A stretch of 64,000 bases of DNA, taken from Sphagnum magellanicum. Lineage: Eukaryota; Streptophyta; Sphagnopsida; Sphagnales; Sphagnaceae. The notes under the pieces are model-generated. The model made no database searches, had not been told where the DNA came from, and saw nothing but the letters and a program-made list of their open reading frames with translations. The stretch covers positions 4,326,390 through 4,390,389 of the forward strand of contig CM038926.1 in the NCBI GenBank assembly GCA_021904315.1, written 5' to 3'. This document shows positions 1-11,043 of the stretch, piece after piece. Position 1 is the first letter of the stretch, and each line of letters opens with the position of its first letter. The position numbers and the translations under genes are program-made.

Positions 1-3000
1 TTCATGAAAATTTGCAAGGCAACTTCTGTTGCATGGATATTCTCCTTAGCCTCCACAAGCTACAATTTTTTATCATCCATGCTAAACTTTAAACCAATTA
101 GATGGTCTTGTAGCTTTTTCCTTTTTTCCTCAAGTTGTTTTACACGAAGTTTAGTTAGCTTGTAGACTTCATGCTTGAGATCTGCAACTGTTTCCACCAT
201 GGTAATCCTTTCTTTAAACAATGGCTTACCTATAGGTGTGGTTGCATTTCTCCATGGTTGCGCACCTTCCGAACTTCCCACTTCCATTTCCCACAACTAA
301 AAGTTCATGTGAGCAATGAGACCTTTCACTGAAATTTGATTTCTCATATTTGGATTTGTTGACAGTACCCAAACATTGAACTTTTTTTTCGCAGTTGCAA
401 CAATAGCAATAGCCTAATTAATAGGATGCCCATTCCACTGTGTTATCCAACCTTTGACAAACCAAACCATTAGCTCATTGTTGGTTATATGTCCAATCCC
501 ATAAATCTTCCAATACAAGGTTTCAATCTCCTTCCTTGCATTTGGAGGAAGGATTGGATTAGTGGTCTTAAAAGTTTTGACATTGCTAAAGATGGTTGCA
601 ATGTCTATTGTCATGACATGTTCGTTAATCAAATCATGTTTGGGATCTAAACCCATTGCCGAGAGCTCCCCGCCTCCTTAAAAAATTGAAAATTTTGAAG
701 TTTGTAATCAACCCACGCCCACTTTAGGTACTCTTTATCAAAATATCATTCTGACTTCCTCTCCTTCTTCTTTCCCCATATTAACAACACCTACAACATT
801 TTGTTGACTTAAATTAAACATTTAGTTATCAACATTAGAAGTCACAATCAAAATTGTGTATTAAAGCACTTAAAATGACTATGTTCCTTCTCTATACAGT
901 CACAAAATAGTTCAATGTAAGGGATCACATTGATCTTGTCCATAAGTTCTAACAAAGTTTTGTGGATGTACACACCTAGGTTAAGTGACAAGGTGTTAAA
1001 CTTGTAGTTAAGCTATAACTACAATTATCAACCACAAATTTTAGTGGGATAAAATTTGATGGGGATGCTAATAATTTAATAAAGGAAAATTTGTACCTTC
1101 AGTAGCACCTGCAATAAAAAATAATCAGGGATTTAGATGTTTGACATTCTAGATTTGAACCCTAGCATGCTAATGTCTCATGTGTATCAAAGACATGGCA
1201 TTAGATTCCAATACACCATGGGTTTGAAAGTAGTAGGGATCAAAACGGTTTTAATCCTATGCAAAAGCATTTTGCACATGCGCTTTAACCTCTATGTACA
1301 AATGGGTTCAAGGGCATTTCAAAACAACACATGTACAAATGGCACAATAGTTTAGCTAGGCTTTGAATGATACCTATAAGCACTTGGACAAGGTGTTTAT
1401 CTTGTTAAATATAAAACTAGAATGAACAACTAATGAGAATAAAAACAATGAATTTAAACAAGTATAAATTAATTAAGGTCAACAAAATCAAAAAAATAAT
1501 AAACTAATGAATGAAAGGTTCAAAGTGAACAACATCTCACTTATACAATAGAGGTAATGCAATTCAAGCAAAGTACACATGGGATCTTACAAGAACCTAA
1601 TTTTTAGACCTACAACAAATTAGCAAAGGACTTCAAAGTGGTTGATAAGTAGCATCTACTTTGGCAGAAGTAGTTACACCTTTTGTAAGTACTTGCCCAC
1701 AAGTGAAAGGTGTTAGTGGACTAAAGGAAAAGGCTTTGAAAAGGACGAATTGATGACTTTAACGCCACAACACACTTTAATTTGTCATAAACAAATGGGG
1801 TCCTTTCATAAGTACTTATGAGTAACAAAAAGGTGTTAGTCCTGAAGAGGTGAACTTGGCAAATGACATAATGTTGACCTTAAGGATTTAGAGTGGTTTC
1901 ATAGCACAATATACTTTCTCATTAGTACCCAAAGTCCTTTTCCTAGTACCTAGGATCAACACAAAAAGTTAATCTTGAAGAGATGTACTTGGCAAATGAC
2001 ACAATGTTGACCTTAAGGATTCAAAATGGTTTCATAACATAATTTAAGTTCACATTAATAGCTAAAGTACTTTTCCTAGTACCTAGGATCAGTTCACAAG
2101 GAATTAGTTTTGAAGAGGAGTACTTTGCAAATGATCCGATACAAAGGTTAAATGTCCAATGTGCTTTCAAACCAAAGTTTGCTTTTACAAAAACAATTTG
2201 GATGTTCTAAAAGTACTTGTGAATCACAAGGTGTTAGTCTTGCAACAAAATGTAACACTACACCCTTGAGTAGTATTCCTAATGACAACAATAAAAAAAT
2301 AGATTAACGTTGGAGAATAAAACTAGTGGTTCAAGCATTCAATTATTTAAATCAAACTAAGGTCATAAGCATGAATTTCATAAGCACAAGATCCTTCCAT
2401 TAGTTCCAGTTCTAATGGATGCCAGAAAAATCATGAACTTAATAAATAATTTAATAAAACATCAAAGAAGGAAATAGATTTTAGTGGCTCACCAAATTGT
2501 CTAGGTTATAATTGCTTCCAGAATTTAAGATCCAAAAGCTGTTTCTTGTCACCTATCTCAAAATACCAAAAGGTAGATTTACTAATTTAGGTAGATGTTG
2601 CATTTATTTGCCACTGCCTTCAACTTGCTTGTTTCCTTGGCTACTATTAGAGCTAGTGGGTATAGGTTGGGGTTGCTTAACACCTAATTTGATGATAGAT
2701 TTAAACCCTCGTTGTTGCTTCTGTTTAGGTCTGGAATACTTAGATGCATGAGATCCTAAATATGCAAGTTCTAGATTTTTTAATTCCTCCACAATAGTAG
2801 AATGAATAACACCACTCATTTCCAAATGACTTTGGGTATTTGACACAACATTGCACCCAACATTTCCTTTTACATGGCTTTGCGGTGGTATGAAGAAAAT
2901 GTCTTCACTTTCCTCTCCATCCCATGCCAACTCTTCATCATCATGCTTTACCTTGCTCAAAGTCTCCCATACTACTTTGCTAATACGCTTTTCAATACGT

Positions 3001-3040
3001 GACCTAGACATGCACCCTAGCCTTTCAAGCATTAACTATT
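1..3040 (-). other. Unrecognised minus-strand coding-like fragments
   Basis: Three minus-strand reading frames lie in the same direction: 2604-3032 (142 residues), 414-656 (80 residues) and 60-296 (78 residues). The first is acidic in its N-terminal half and turns basic and Ser/Gln-rich at the end. The second contains YWKIYGIGHITNNELMVWF and looks like genuine protein sequence. The third is rich in Lys, Glu and Leu and could form a coiled coil (roughly residues 34-70). They could be exons or decayed remains of one gene or transposon gene that continues left of the window. I do not recognise a family. The DNA between them is AT-rich with small tandem repeats. Confidence 0.25.
1690..2250. repeat. 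Degenerate tandem repeat, about 134-bp unit
   Basis: The phrase cttggcaaatgacataatg recurs at 1855, 1988 and (weaker) 2123, giving spacings of 133 and 135 bp. The rest of each unit (gaagaggtgaacttgg, ttttcctagtacctagg) also repeats. More diverged partial units flank these on both sides. No coding capacity is visible. Confidence 0.75.
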
Positions 3041-3557
3041 GTTGCCTTAAATTCCAAGACTATGCACAAAGCTTCATGAGCCAATAGAAACTAGAAAACT
3101 GAAAAAAGTAAGTGTTTTCAAATGCAAAAAAGATAAGGTTTTTCAAAACTTACCTCATGAATGTTTTAAACTAATCCAGTTGTTACAATGTTGTTTACAA
3201 TTATTGAATATTGTCCTTACAAGCCTCCTAGTCATACAATTCAAAGCCCATCAACATCACCTCCATTCGCTTCCTGCATTGTCATATCATGCAACAAATT
3301 AGAAATAAAAATGTACCTCATGGTGAATGTTCACAAAAGCATCAAAAGCTCTAATTGAATCAATCAAAACTTTTAAATGTTTTCTACAAGTTACAGCAAA
3401 TCTCCCCAAGAAAATCAGACAATTTATAATCCAACTTCTTTATGATCCTCACATTCTTCTTTTTCTTCTCCATTTCTATGATTAATATTGGTCTACAAGA
3501 AAGAGAATAAATTTTATTATAAACACAATTCAATCTTTATCAGCGTTAAGGTCACTA

Positions 3558-3765
3558 AGATTACTACATGAAATTGCTTGATTGTTAACCCATAAATATG
3601 CAGTCAAGTAAACAAGCTTATTAATGGGTCTAGCATAAAAAAAATTACTACATGAAATTGCTTAACTGTTAACCCATAAATAAGTAGTCAATCATACAAG
3701 CTTTTTAATGGGTCTAGCATAAAAAAATGATTACATGAAATTGCTTTGACCCATAAGTTTTAACA
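3558..3765. repeat. Tandem repeat, about 85-bp unit, 2.5 copies
   Basis: The segment beginning ttactacatgaaattgctt and ending tctagcataaaaaaa occurs twice in tandem (starts 3561 and 3645). A third, partial copy starts near 3731. There is no gene here. Confidence 0.75.
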
Positions 3766-3949
3766 AACTGCTTCAAGTTTTTGATCCAAAGCTCTTGGGT
3801 GATGAAAGTCAATGCTTGTTGAATGCACCAAAATTTGATGAAGTTGATCCATATCACGGATCTCGTACTTGAACATGATCAAAAGTTCAAGAATTTTAAT
3901 CATGAATGTTTTGCTCATGAATTCATTAAACTCAATTAAAATAAACAAT

Positions 3950-5522
3950 AATAAAAAAATCTTGAAGACATCTAATTTCTAGTTCAAAAATTTCTACGGA
4001 AATGAAAAACAACTCTTCTTGTTCTTCTTGTTCTCCTTGTTCTTTTTTATTCTTGAATGAAGTTGTGGGTACCTATTGTCAAGTAAAAAGCCTTGGTGAC
4101 ACAATAGAGCATCATCATTATTATTCCAAACCTAAAACCAATTAAATATAGTACATTAACCAAGAAAATGCATGAAATAACCTTTGAAGAACCCTCAACC
4201 CTGAATGCATAAAAATAAAAATTTGGTATTTTATTATTTACTTCATGCAAAAAGTCCTTCAAGTTTTGTACATGTGTGAAGCTTTGATGTACATTGACAA
4301 AATTGGCGTTTATTTGAAAGCTTGATTTGAGTAGATGAATTTGAAACAAAATAGTTTGTTGGTTTTCGAAAAAACCTTATGTGTAATGACTAACAAGCAA
4401 CATTTTTAGAAAGTTTTTTGTTGATATAAAACTAAGCAAACTTCAAGACACATAGGCTATTTAAGAAATACTACTTGTGCCTGAAACAATCGGAGGACCA
4501 GAATCATGGTCCAATGTTCAACATTAAGCAGTAACAACTTGCACTTCGGTGATGAGAAAAAAAAACAAACATGTGAGCTTGGGAATTTAAAAAAAAACCT
4601 TATTCACAACTTTTGATGAGTTTTGGACCAAGCTCTGCTGTTGCAAACCACTTGCAACTTTACCAAAATGACCCAACTCGAACTTCCAAAGCATGTTACC
4701 AATAAGTCCTTTTGAGTTTCTGAAAATAATTGAGTCCTTGTCTTAATTGCAATTTTCATTCAACTTTTTTTTATATGTGTAGGGAAAATGTAAAATAACT
4801 AATAAGCATTTACCCCTACCTTTTCCTTGTCAATAATTGAAAATGTTGGTCATTTACCTTTACCATTATACATAATATAAATGAAATCTTACCCTCATTT
4901 TGATTGGGAGTTTTTTTCAAGTCAACATAACTTTAAATTTGGCTAATGTATATTGTTTAACAATATCATTTTAATTTACTTGACAATATGATAAAAATCA
5001 ATATACCCATTGATTACTAAACACAACCCCCTTTGCTGGAACCTTATTGGAGTAAACCAATAGCTCCTAACACACAATCCCATTGAAAGTTTATTATGAT
5101 TGAGTTGTGAATCAACAACAACTTGAGTCCATGTGGGGTTCACCATAATAAAAATATATAATTTTCAACTAGAGGAAATAAGTTGGGTTTTGCAACTTCC
5201 AAAACAACTATATAATCAAAATGAAAGTTGCAAAACTTAAGATGGCAATTGTAAATCCTAAAATAAAAAATTTACAAAACCCAAGTTGAAAGTGAAATTT
5301 TTTGTTGTAATTGTTTCATCTTGTAAATAACCTTAGATATAAAATATAGGTCCTTTGAAGTGAGTAGCATAAGATTATATAAGTTGATGCACAAAGATGG
5401 TTGGTATGTAATCATTAATGGGTCATTAATAGTTTGGTAATAAAAATAAAACTAAAGTGAATGACCATGGTAAACTAAGGACGTGAAACCCATTGATGAA
5501 AAAATGTTTCCTATCCAACAAT
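3950..5522. other. Gene-free AT-rich flank left of the CACTA element
   Basis: I see no supported gene, RNA or mobile-element end in this stretch. Reading frames are short and low in complexity. It ends at the cat trinucleotide that is duplicated on the far side of the transposon. Confidence 0.5.
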
Positions 5523-5525
5523 CAT

Positions 5526-5760
5526 CACTATTAGAAATTTGCCATTTTGCAACTGTTTTATGCAACTGGTTTTCAGTTACAAGCGACACTTGCAACTGGA
5601 AATTCGCCCATTTGCGTAAAACAAGTTGCATCAAAATTGTAGTTGCATCCGACAGTCCGTATATGACAAGTATATACGGTTGGGTTATATAGTTTCATCC
5701 ACCCATACTCTATACTAGCAGTTGTAAGTGCGACTGCATGCAACTACAGGGGTTGCATTC
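5526..5760 (+). repeat. Left terminal inverted repeat and subterminal TGCAACT cluster
   Basis: The terminal CACTATTAGAAATT is followed by TGCAACT motifs at 5548, 5561, 5591 and 5739, and by inverted AGTTGCA copies near 5623 and 5638. In En/Spm, TNPA binds short repeated subterminal motifs. By analogy these are the likely binding sites of this family's TNPA-like protein (inference). Confidence 0.8.
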
Positions 5761-5909
5761 ACACTACATTACATGTTAATTATCTAACCCAATTGTATGT
5801 GAACACGTGTACTTTTATTTTGTAATTAAATATTTAGTTTTAAGAATTACTTTGATTAATCTAGACCGTCCAAGTTGTAGCCGTTGGGGTGCGGACACGT
5901 GTTGGGTTT

Positions 5910-6500
5910 AAGGCTTGATCAACCATGCTATGTCATTATACACGTGGCACATATTAGGGTTAGGGTTATAGGGTTTAACCCCCATTGAATTATCAGGATG
6001 ATGCCATATGGCAACCTAGTGACCGCACTATGTAGTTGCAAATGCAACTAGTATTTTGGTAGCTTGAAGCGCCATGTGTCACATGGTCCCACTTTACAAG
6101 TGTTAGGGTTAGGGTTAAGGTCAGGGTTAAGGTTTTTCATCTTACCGTTTATAGTGTGCCACATGGCAGCACAACAACTGTCAGATTTAGTTACAAATGC
6201 AACTAGTATTTTGGTAGCTTGAAGCGCCATGTGTCACGTGATCCCACTTTACAGGTGTTAGGGTTAGGGTTAGGGTTTTTCATCTTACCATTTATAATGT
6301 GCCACATGGCAACACAACAATTGTTAGATTTAGTTACAAATGCAACTAGTATTTTGGTAGCTTGAAGCACCATGTGTCACGTGATCCCACTTTACAGGTG
6401 TTAGGGTTAGGGTTAGGGTTAGGGTTTGTCATCTTACCGTTTATAGTGTGCCACATGGCAGCACAACAACTGTTAGATTTAGTTACAAATGCAATTATTG
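5910..6500 (+). repeat. Subterminal tandem array with TTAGGG runs and ATGTGGCAC motifs
   Basis: A unit containing caactagtattttggtagc, ccatgtgtcac, a run of gttagg repeats and tgccacatggcaacacaac recurs with starts at 6045, 6200 and 6343, and a partial copy at 6492. Spacings are 155, 143 and 149 bp. Part of the variation comes from the number of gttagg repeats, which reaches four. The run is TTAGGG-like, not the usual plant TTTAGGG. Minus-strand reading frames here simply follow the repeat and are not genes. Confidence 0.85.
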
Positions 6501-6599
6501 TTTTAAGGTTGAGATGTGCCACTATAGTCACATGTGCAACTAGATTAGTAGCATTAACCATTGCCTTGCCCATATTGGGGTTCCTTACACACCTACACC

Positions 6600-7835
6600 T
6601 ACTTTAACTAATGTACATTATACATATCAGGTCTCTATTATATTCCACTAGTGCTGAAAAATCAACCAATAAATATTACACACATCGATCTGTGACCAAC
6701 AAATTACCCTTTGTAATAACATTAAAATTCCATCCAATGGGGTTTAATGGCCATTGTTCCAATTACAGCAACCAGGAATCCATCACTCTATGAGGTCTAT
6801 TAAACCTGACAATGTTTAAAATATCATCGACACCCAAAAAAGGCCATAACTACTCATTAGGGTTTTGGAATTCAAAAATCAACTAGCTCCCGACCTATAG
6901 TGCCCCTAACTTAAACATGCTTTCGCATTAAACGACCTTCCCATATAGTGCTTGAACCTATTACATCCTTTAACACACATTGTGGGGGATCATCATTCTC
7001 ATTTGGCACCAACAACGGGGTGTTGCCTTTACCTACCACAATTTCACTTAACTGGACTCGAAACCATTACTCCTTGATTGGCACCCCATGGTGGACACAT
7101 CCTTGTCCTCCAACACCTGTTATCAGCCCCTTTGCTACAACCTCCACATCAAGGTTACATAAGACAATTGCTTCCCCTACTTTAAACTACACATCAACCA
7201 ATAAAGAACCTTCATTCAATTTACCATGAGCAACCAATTTAGGAAAATGGAATTCTTGTTACAACATTGTGTCAAATAGGGCATTTGTGTTCCCTAGTTA
7301 TGAATCATAGAAACTCAAGAGCATGTTGGTATTAACTTACCTGTTGCCTTGCCTTCTCTCCTGCATTCCCCACCCTTGCACCAATATTAGAGCATAGCCG
7401 ACTGCTCACACCTCTTTCAGGTGTTGGCATAATTGTTGTTTTTTTTTTGCACTTTCTGCCACACCAAATCCATCAATGAATACAAATGTGAAACCATGTC
7501 AATGATTTCCCTTTAAGCTTGTATGCACCTAGACCCCAAACAATGTGGGTATGTTCGTAATCTTTAGATTGTAACAGGAAGAACAACAAATCTAACTTCC
7601 ACAATCTAACTTATGTCCTATTTTAGCCATGTAGTTGGTGCAATTCCCAACATCCCACACATATGCCACATTTGATATACATTGTAAGAGTACTCCCACA
7701 ATTGAACAATCCATAGCATTTTGTATACTCTAACTTTAATGCGTTGGTCATGTTGGGCACTTAGATCGTACCTTTGAGGGTGGGCGTTGGTGGTTGCTCT
7801 CATCTACACAGTCACCGCCTTTGCAAGCTACTCCA
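6600..7835. other. Interior of the CACTA element without a supported gene
   Basis: Short frames occur on both strands, including a Pro/Thr/Ser-rich one at 6948-7229 and a minus-strand one at 7618-7803. None shows a recognisable motif or agreeing splice signals. The region may hold the 3' end of the minus-strand TNPA-like gene. Confidence 0.35.
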
Positions 7836-7837
7836 AC

Positions 7838-8343
7838 TTAAATGTCCTTCCCTAACATATTAGGATTCTGCCCCATATCCTCTCCTACTAGCACATAGTT
7901 CGGGACATGTGAAGGGACAACACCATCCACTTGTTGGCCCACCCCTGTTCCTGTAGACATATGATGGGCTTTTGGAGCCAATTGTGTGGCATTCTCAACC
8001 ACTGTTGTGCCTGACCTTCGTCCATCAAGATCTGAATGAAGAACCTCATGCAGGTTCTTTGTAACACCAAAAATCTCAGGGGATCTAGTCCTTGCAGGAA
8101 CATTTACCTCTTCAATGTTCACAATGGCTACAACAGTTTTTGGGTTCTTCACATTCACACCATCTTTTCGACATGCTAGCAATTGTTGCATGAAATCTTC
8201 TACCTTAGCATTTAGTTTATCCGTCCCTTCAAGAACTTGGGAAACTTGGCCACTCATCTCTGGCAGCTTCTTTTCAATGGCAGTCATTCGAGAAAACCAA
8301 TTGGGAGATTGTGATGCTTGCCCAATAAACCCATCAAAAGATC
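7838..8343 (-). CDS. TNPA-like gene, last recognised exon
   Basis: This minus-strand open frame encodes a helical segment with heptad-like Leu/Val spacing (KLPEMSGQVSQVLEGTDKLN) and then a hydrophilic tail ending at a stop at 7838. It can be extended upstream from the first Met to 8343, where a minus-strand AG acceptor lies. Joining it to the donor at 10033 keeps the frame (Arg codon AGA across the junction). The joined text reads KLA-R-SFDGFIGQASQSPNW. The order, a Ptta DNA-binding region then a coiled-coil-like segment, suits a TNPA-type protein that multimerises on transposon ends. The exon linkage is inferred from phase only. Confidence 0.5.
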
Positions 8344-8344
8344 C

Positions 8345-10030
8345 TTATAAATACAACATAAGTATTCCACTTACTTATTACTATCAAACTCATGAAGGCA
8401 GAAAAAAAAATGAATATCTTTCATGAGAATAGAAAAATCTTCGTTCTCATGATGAAGAAGAAATAGCAAGGCTAACACTTCCTCAGGAAGCCACAGAAAG
8501 AACCAAACAAGGGAAGACAAGAAACAAAAGAAAAACAAAATTCAGAATATCAGATTGGGCAAGATTGGAGACCACATATGCACCAACATGAGAATTAAAA
8601 GATATCATGAAAACACAGAATGAAGGATCTAGAATACTGGAGCCAATGATTTTGATTCAAGAGATACTGCTAAGGAAACCACTATTGAAATACTTAAAAT
8701 TGTGAATGAGGTAGTAGATGATACTTCATCCACCACTGGAAGCTCAAATGTGAAGCAATTGCATGAAACAATAGACTTATGGAGCTTGAATCCACAGGGT
8801 CATTATGCCACAATAGACACAGTACCTGATGATATCATTTCCATGATAGATACTAGTAAAAGTAGTGAGGGATGTCACTTGGTAAGCTATTTGGAAAGGC
8901 TACACCAGCTTTTGCTGATTATGGTACTGCTTCAGCAGACTTTCTGGTTGAGGTAGGCCATGCAATATCAGTGCTAATCACATCCCCTCAATCAACCATA
9001 ACTTGGCTTATAGACATCAGTTATGGGACATGGCAACAACCTTGTACTACAGTTTGGTATTATCTCTGATCTGTTTGTTTGTGATGACCAATCATTAAGT
9101 CCCTTTTCAATGGAGGAGTCTTGGTCATCAGTAGACCCAAAAGGGTCAAAATTTGCTCAATGGTTTCACTTTGAAGGTATGAAGCAAACTCCAATAGTTT
9201 TGATTTTCTACTCTCTCACTATCTCTGTATGTTGTGTTATGTGTGTGTTCATGGTCTCAGTGGATGTAGTGTTCTATCACCAACTAAGACCATCCTCAAC
9301 AATAATCCTATAATGGGAGTGTCATGTGCCCAAAGCCTTTTGTTGCACAAATCTGTATCCTGAGTCAATAAAATCTCATCTAGCCCTGCTTTTTCACTAA
9401 CTAATAGGGTCTATGGGCCTGATACTAATAAAGATGACCAATTAGCAAGAGTTTATAACATTATGTTTGACCAAGTGAAAAATTGCAATAGTTATTAGTT
9501 TTTGTACAAATGCTAACATTACAACTTAGAATCTGTAGATGTGAGGTGAAAGTCTTTTGGACACTTGTGACTTTCTTAATATTTTCACAATCTATGATCA
9601 CATGGCATGTCCCCAAAACATGCCATTAAGGATACTGCCATGTCTATTTCATAGTATTATAGTTTTCAGTCATCTTAGAGTTTGCACATAGAAGGAAAAA
9701 ACACCTAATCTCAGCCATACTACTGGCTAGCAACAGACACCACAACAAAAACCAGACAAAGAAACAAAGAAAGACAGAAAGGGAAAGGACAGGGAAAGAC
9801 AAATGAAAAAGCTAGGAAAACTCACTGGGTACCCAGGTGTGCCACTAGAATCTAGTCCCACAGTAGCTATCTCAGATGTTGATGGGCTTCGGCGATGCTT
9901 GGATTTCTACATTCACCCATTTCAGACATCATTTAGTGCTCAGCATTGTATGTGGCATGTGAGTGCATAATAACTTCAACATATTGTAATTTCCATTTGG
10001 CCATCACAAAGGACTAGGGTTTTAGGGTTA
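8345..10030. other. Intron-like stretch in the CACTA element, no supported gene
   Basis: This lies between the two proposed TNPA-like exons. Plus-strand frames at 8702-8956 and 9023-9313 show no recognisable domain. They could be remains of another captured fragment, but I cannot support that. Confidence 0.35.
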
Positions 10031-10032
10031 AC

Positions 10033-11042
10033 TTGCCAATTTTGCTTCTACAGCTGCCTTACCACCACGCCCAAGGTGGCTTACATTTGCAATTGCCCCT
10101 CTTGCATCAACCATGTGTTCACTTTTAGTCTTGGTGTCACGTTGTTGCCAATATATCACAAATTTCTCCCATTGTTCTCGGTCCACTCCAAGTGGGCAGG
10201 CTTTGGCACCTTTCTGTGCATACCTTTTTTTAAAGCGTGCTCTTTCTCCTTTCATATATCGCCTTACACAATCCCTAAAGCTAACAGCACTTAATTCACC
10301 ACCTACATATTCAAATTTCCCATCCAATTGCAAGCGGAGTCTAGCCATGTTTACAGGGTCCTGTTCTGTAACCTTAACGACTGCCATGTTCAAAATCCGA
10401 GGTGCTAGTGACCTAATCGCACCATCCCATGCATCCTTCCCTTCACATGCACCATCAATTTTGCCATGCCTTGTCACTTGCACCTTATGGCCTGGCAAGC
10501 CTTTCTCCTTTCGTTTTTGGGCTTCAAATTCTATAGCTCGCTTTGAAGCCCGTTGTTGCATACGACTTTCAACAAAAACCTTGAGCTGGGCATCTACTTC
10601 TATTTCATTGTCCAAGGCCATGTCTGGTGCTTGCCCGCCCATGGGTGAATGTGGTTGCACCCTTTGACATAGCCCCTGATCACATACACCCCCTCCTTCA
10701 CCCCATGTTGATTCACACATGTTGTTTCTAGCCCTTCCACAAATGGCACAACAATTTGTAAGTCCCTTGTGCCCAGGGCTCAATCTTACCTCCCAATTAG
10801 GACGTTGTGACACTTGGCAAGAACTCCACTGTCTTGTGTGCCCACATTGTCCAGCATTCCATGTGCATTCTGAATTTCCAACACCATGTTTACATGCCTG
10901 ATTATTGCACCTTGCAAAGTCACCACCATGCTTGCGACTTTGTACTATTGCCGATGTGTTCTTTTGTAGCCCAGTGGCATTCACCATATCGACTTGTGGT
11001 GGGGTTTCAACCTGAGCTTTCTTTGATGTTGCTTTCTTTTCT
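10033..11042 (-). CDS. TNPA-like protein, Ptta/En-Spm domain exon
   Basis: This is a 330-residue minus-strand frame. Its C-terminal half matches the plant Ptta/En/Spm transposase pattern. A basic helix (around RQQRASKRAIEFEAQKRKEK) leads into a region with LQLDGKFEYVGGE, then a run of Arg/Lys with RYMKGERARFKKRY. After that come EQWEKFVIYWQQRDTKTKSE and a final HLGRGGKAAVEAKLA, like the family's eqW..lv.yW..S and H..G signature. Its N-terminal part contains several Cys and His residues. In En/Spm elements such proteins bind subterminal repeats and act with TNP2 in excision. A minus-strand acceptor AG sits at about 11043 and a GT donor at 10032. It runs opposite to TNP2. Confidence 0.65.
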
Positions 11043-11043
11043 C

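Noticed and set aside
6060-6430. Interstitial telomere
   Set aside because: The gttagg runs have only two to four units and sit inside a larger transposon repeat unit.
10113-10667. 184-residue plus-strand frame
   Set aside because: It is the antisense shadow of the Ptta-domain exon.
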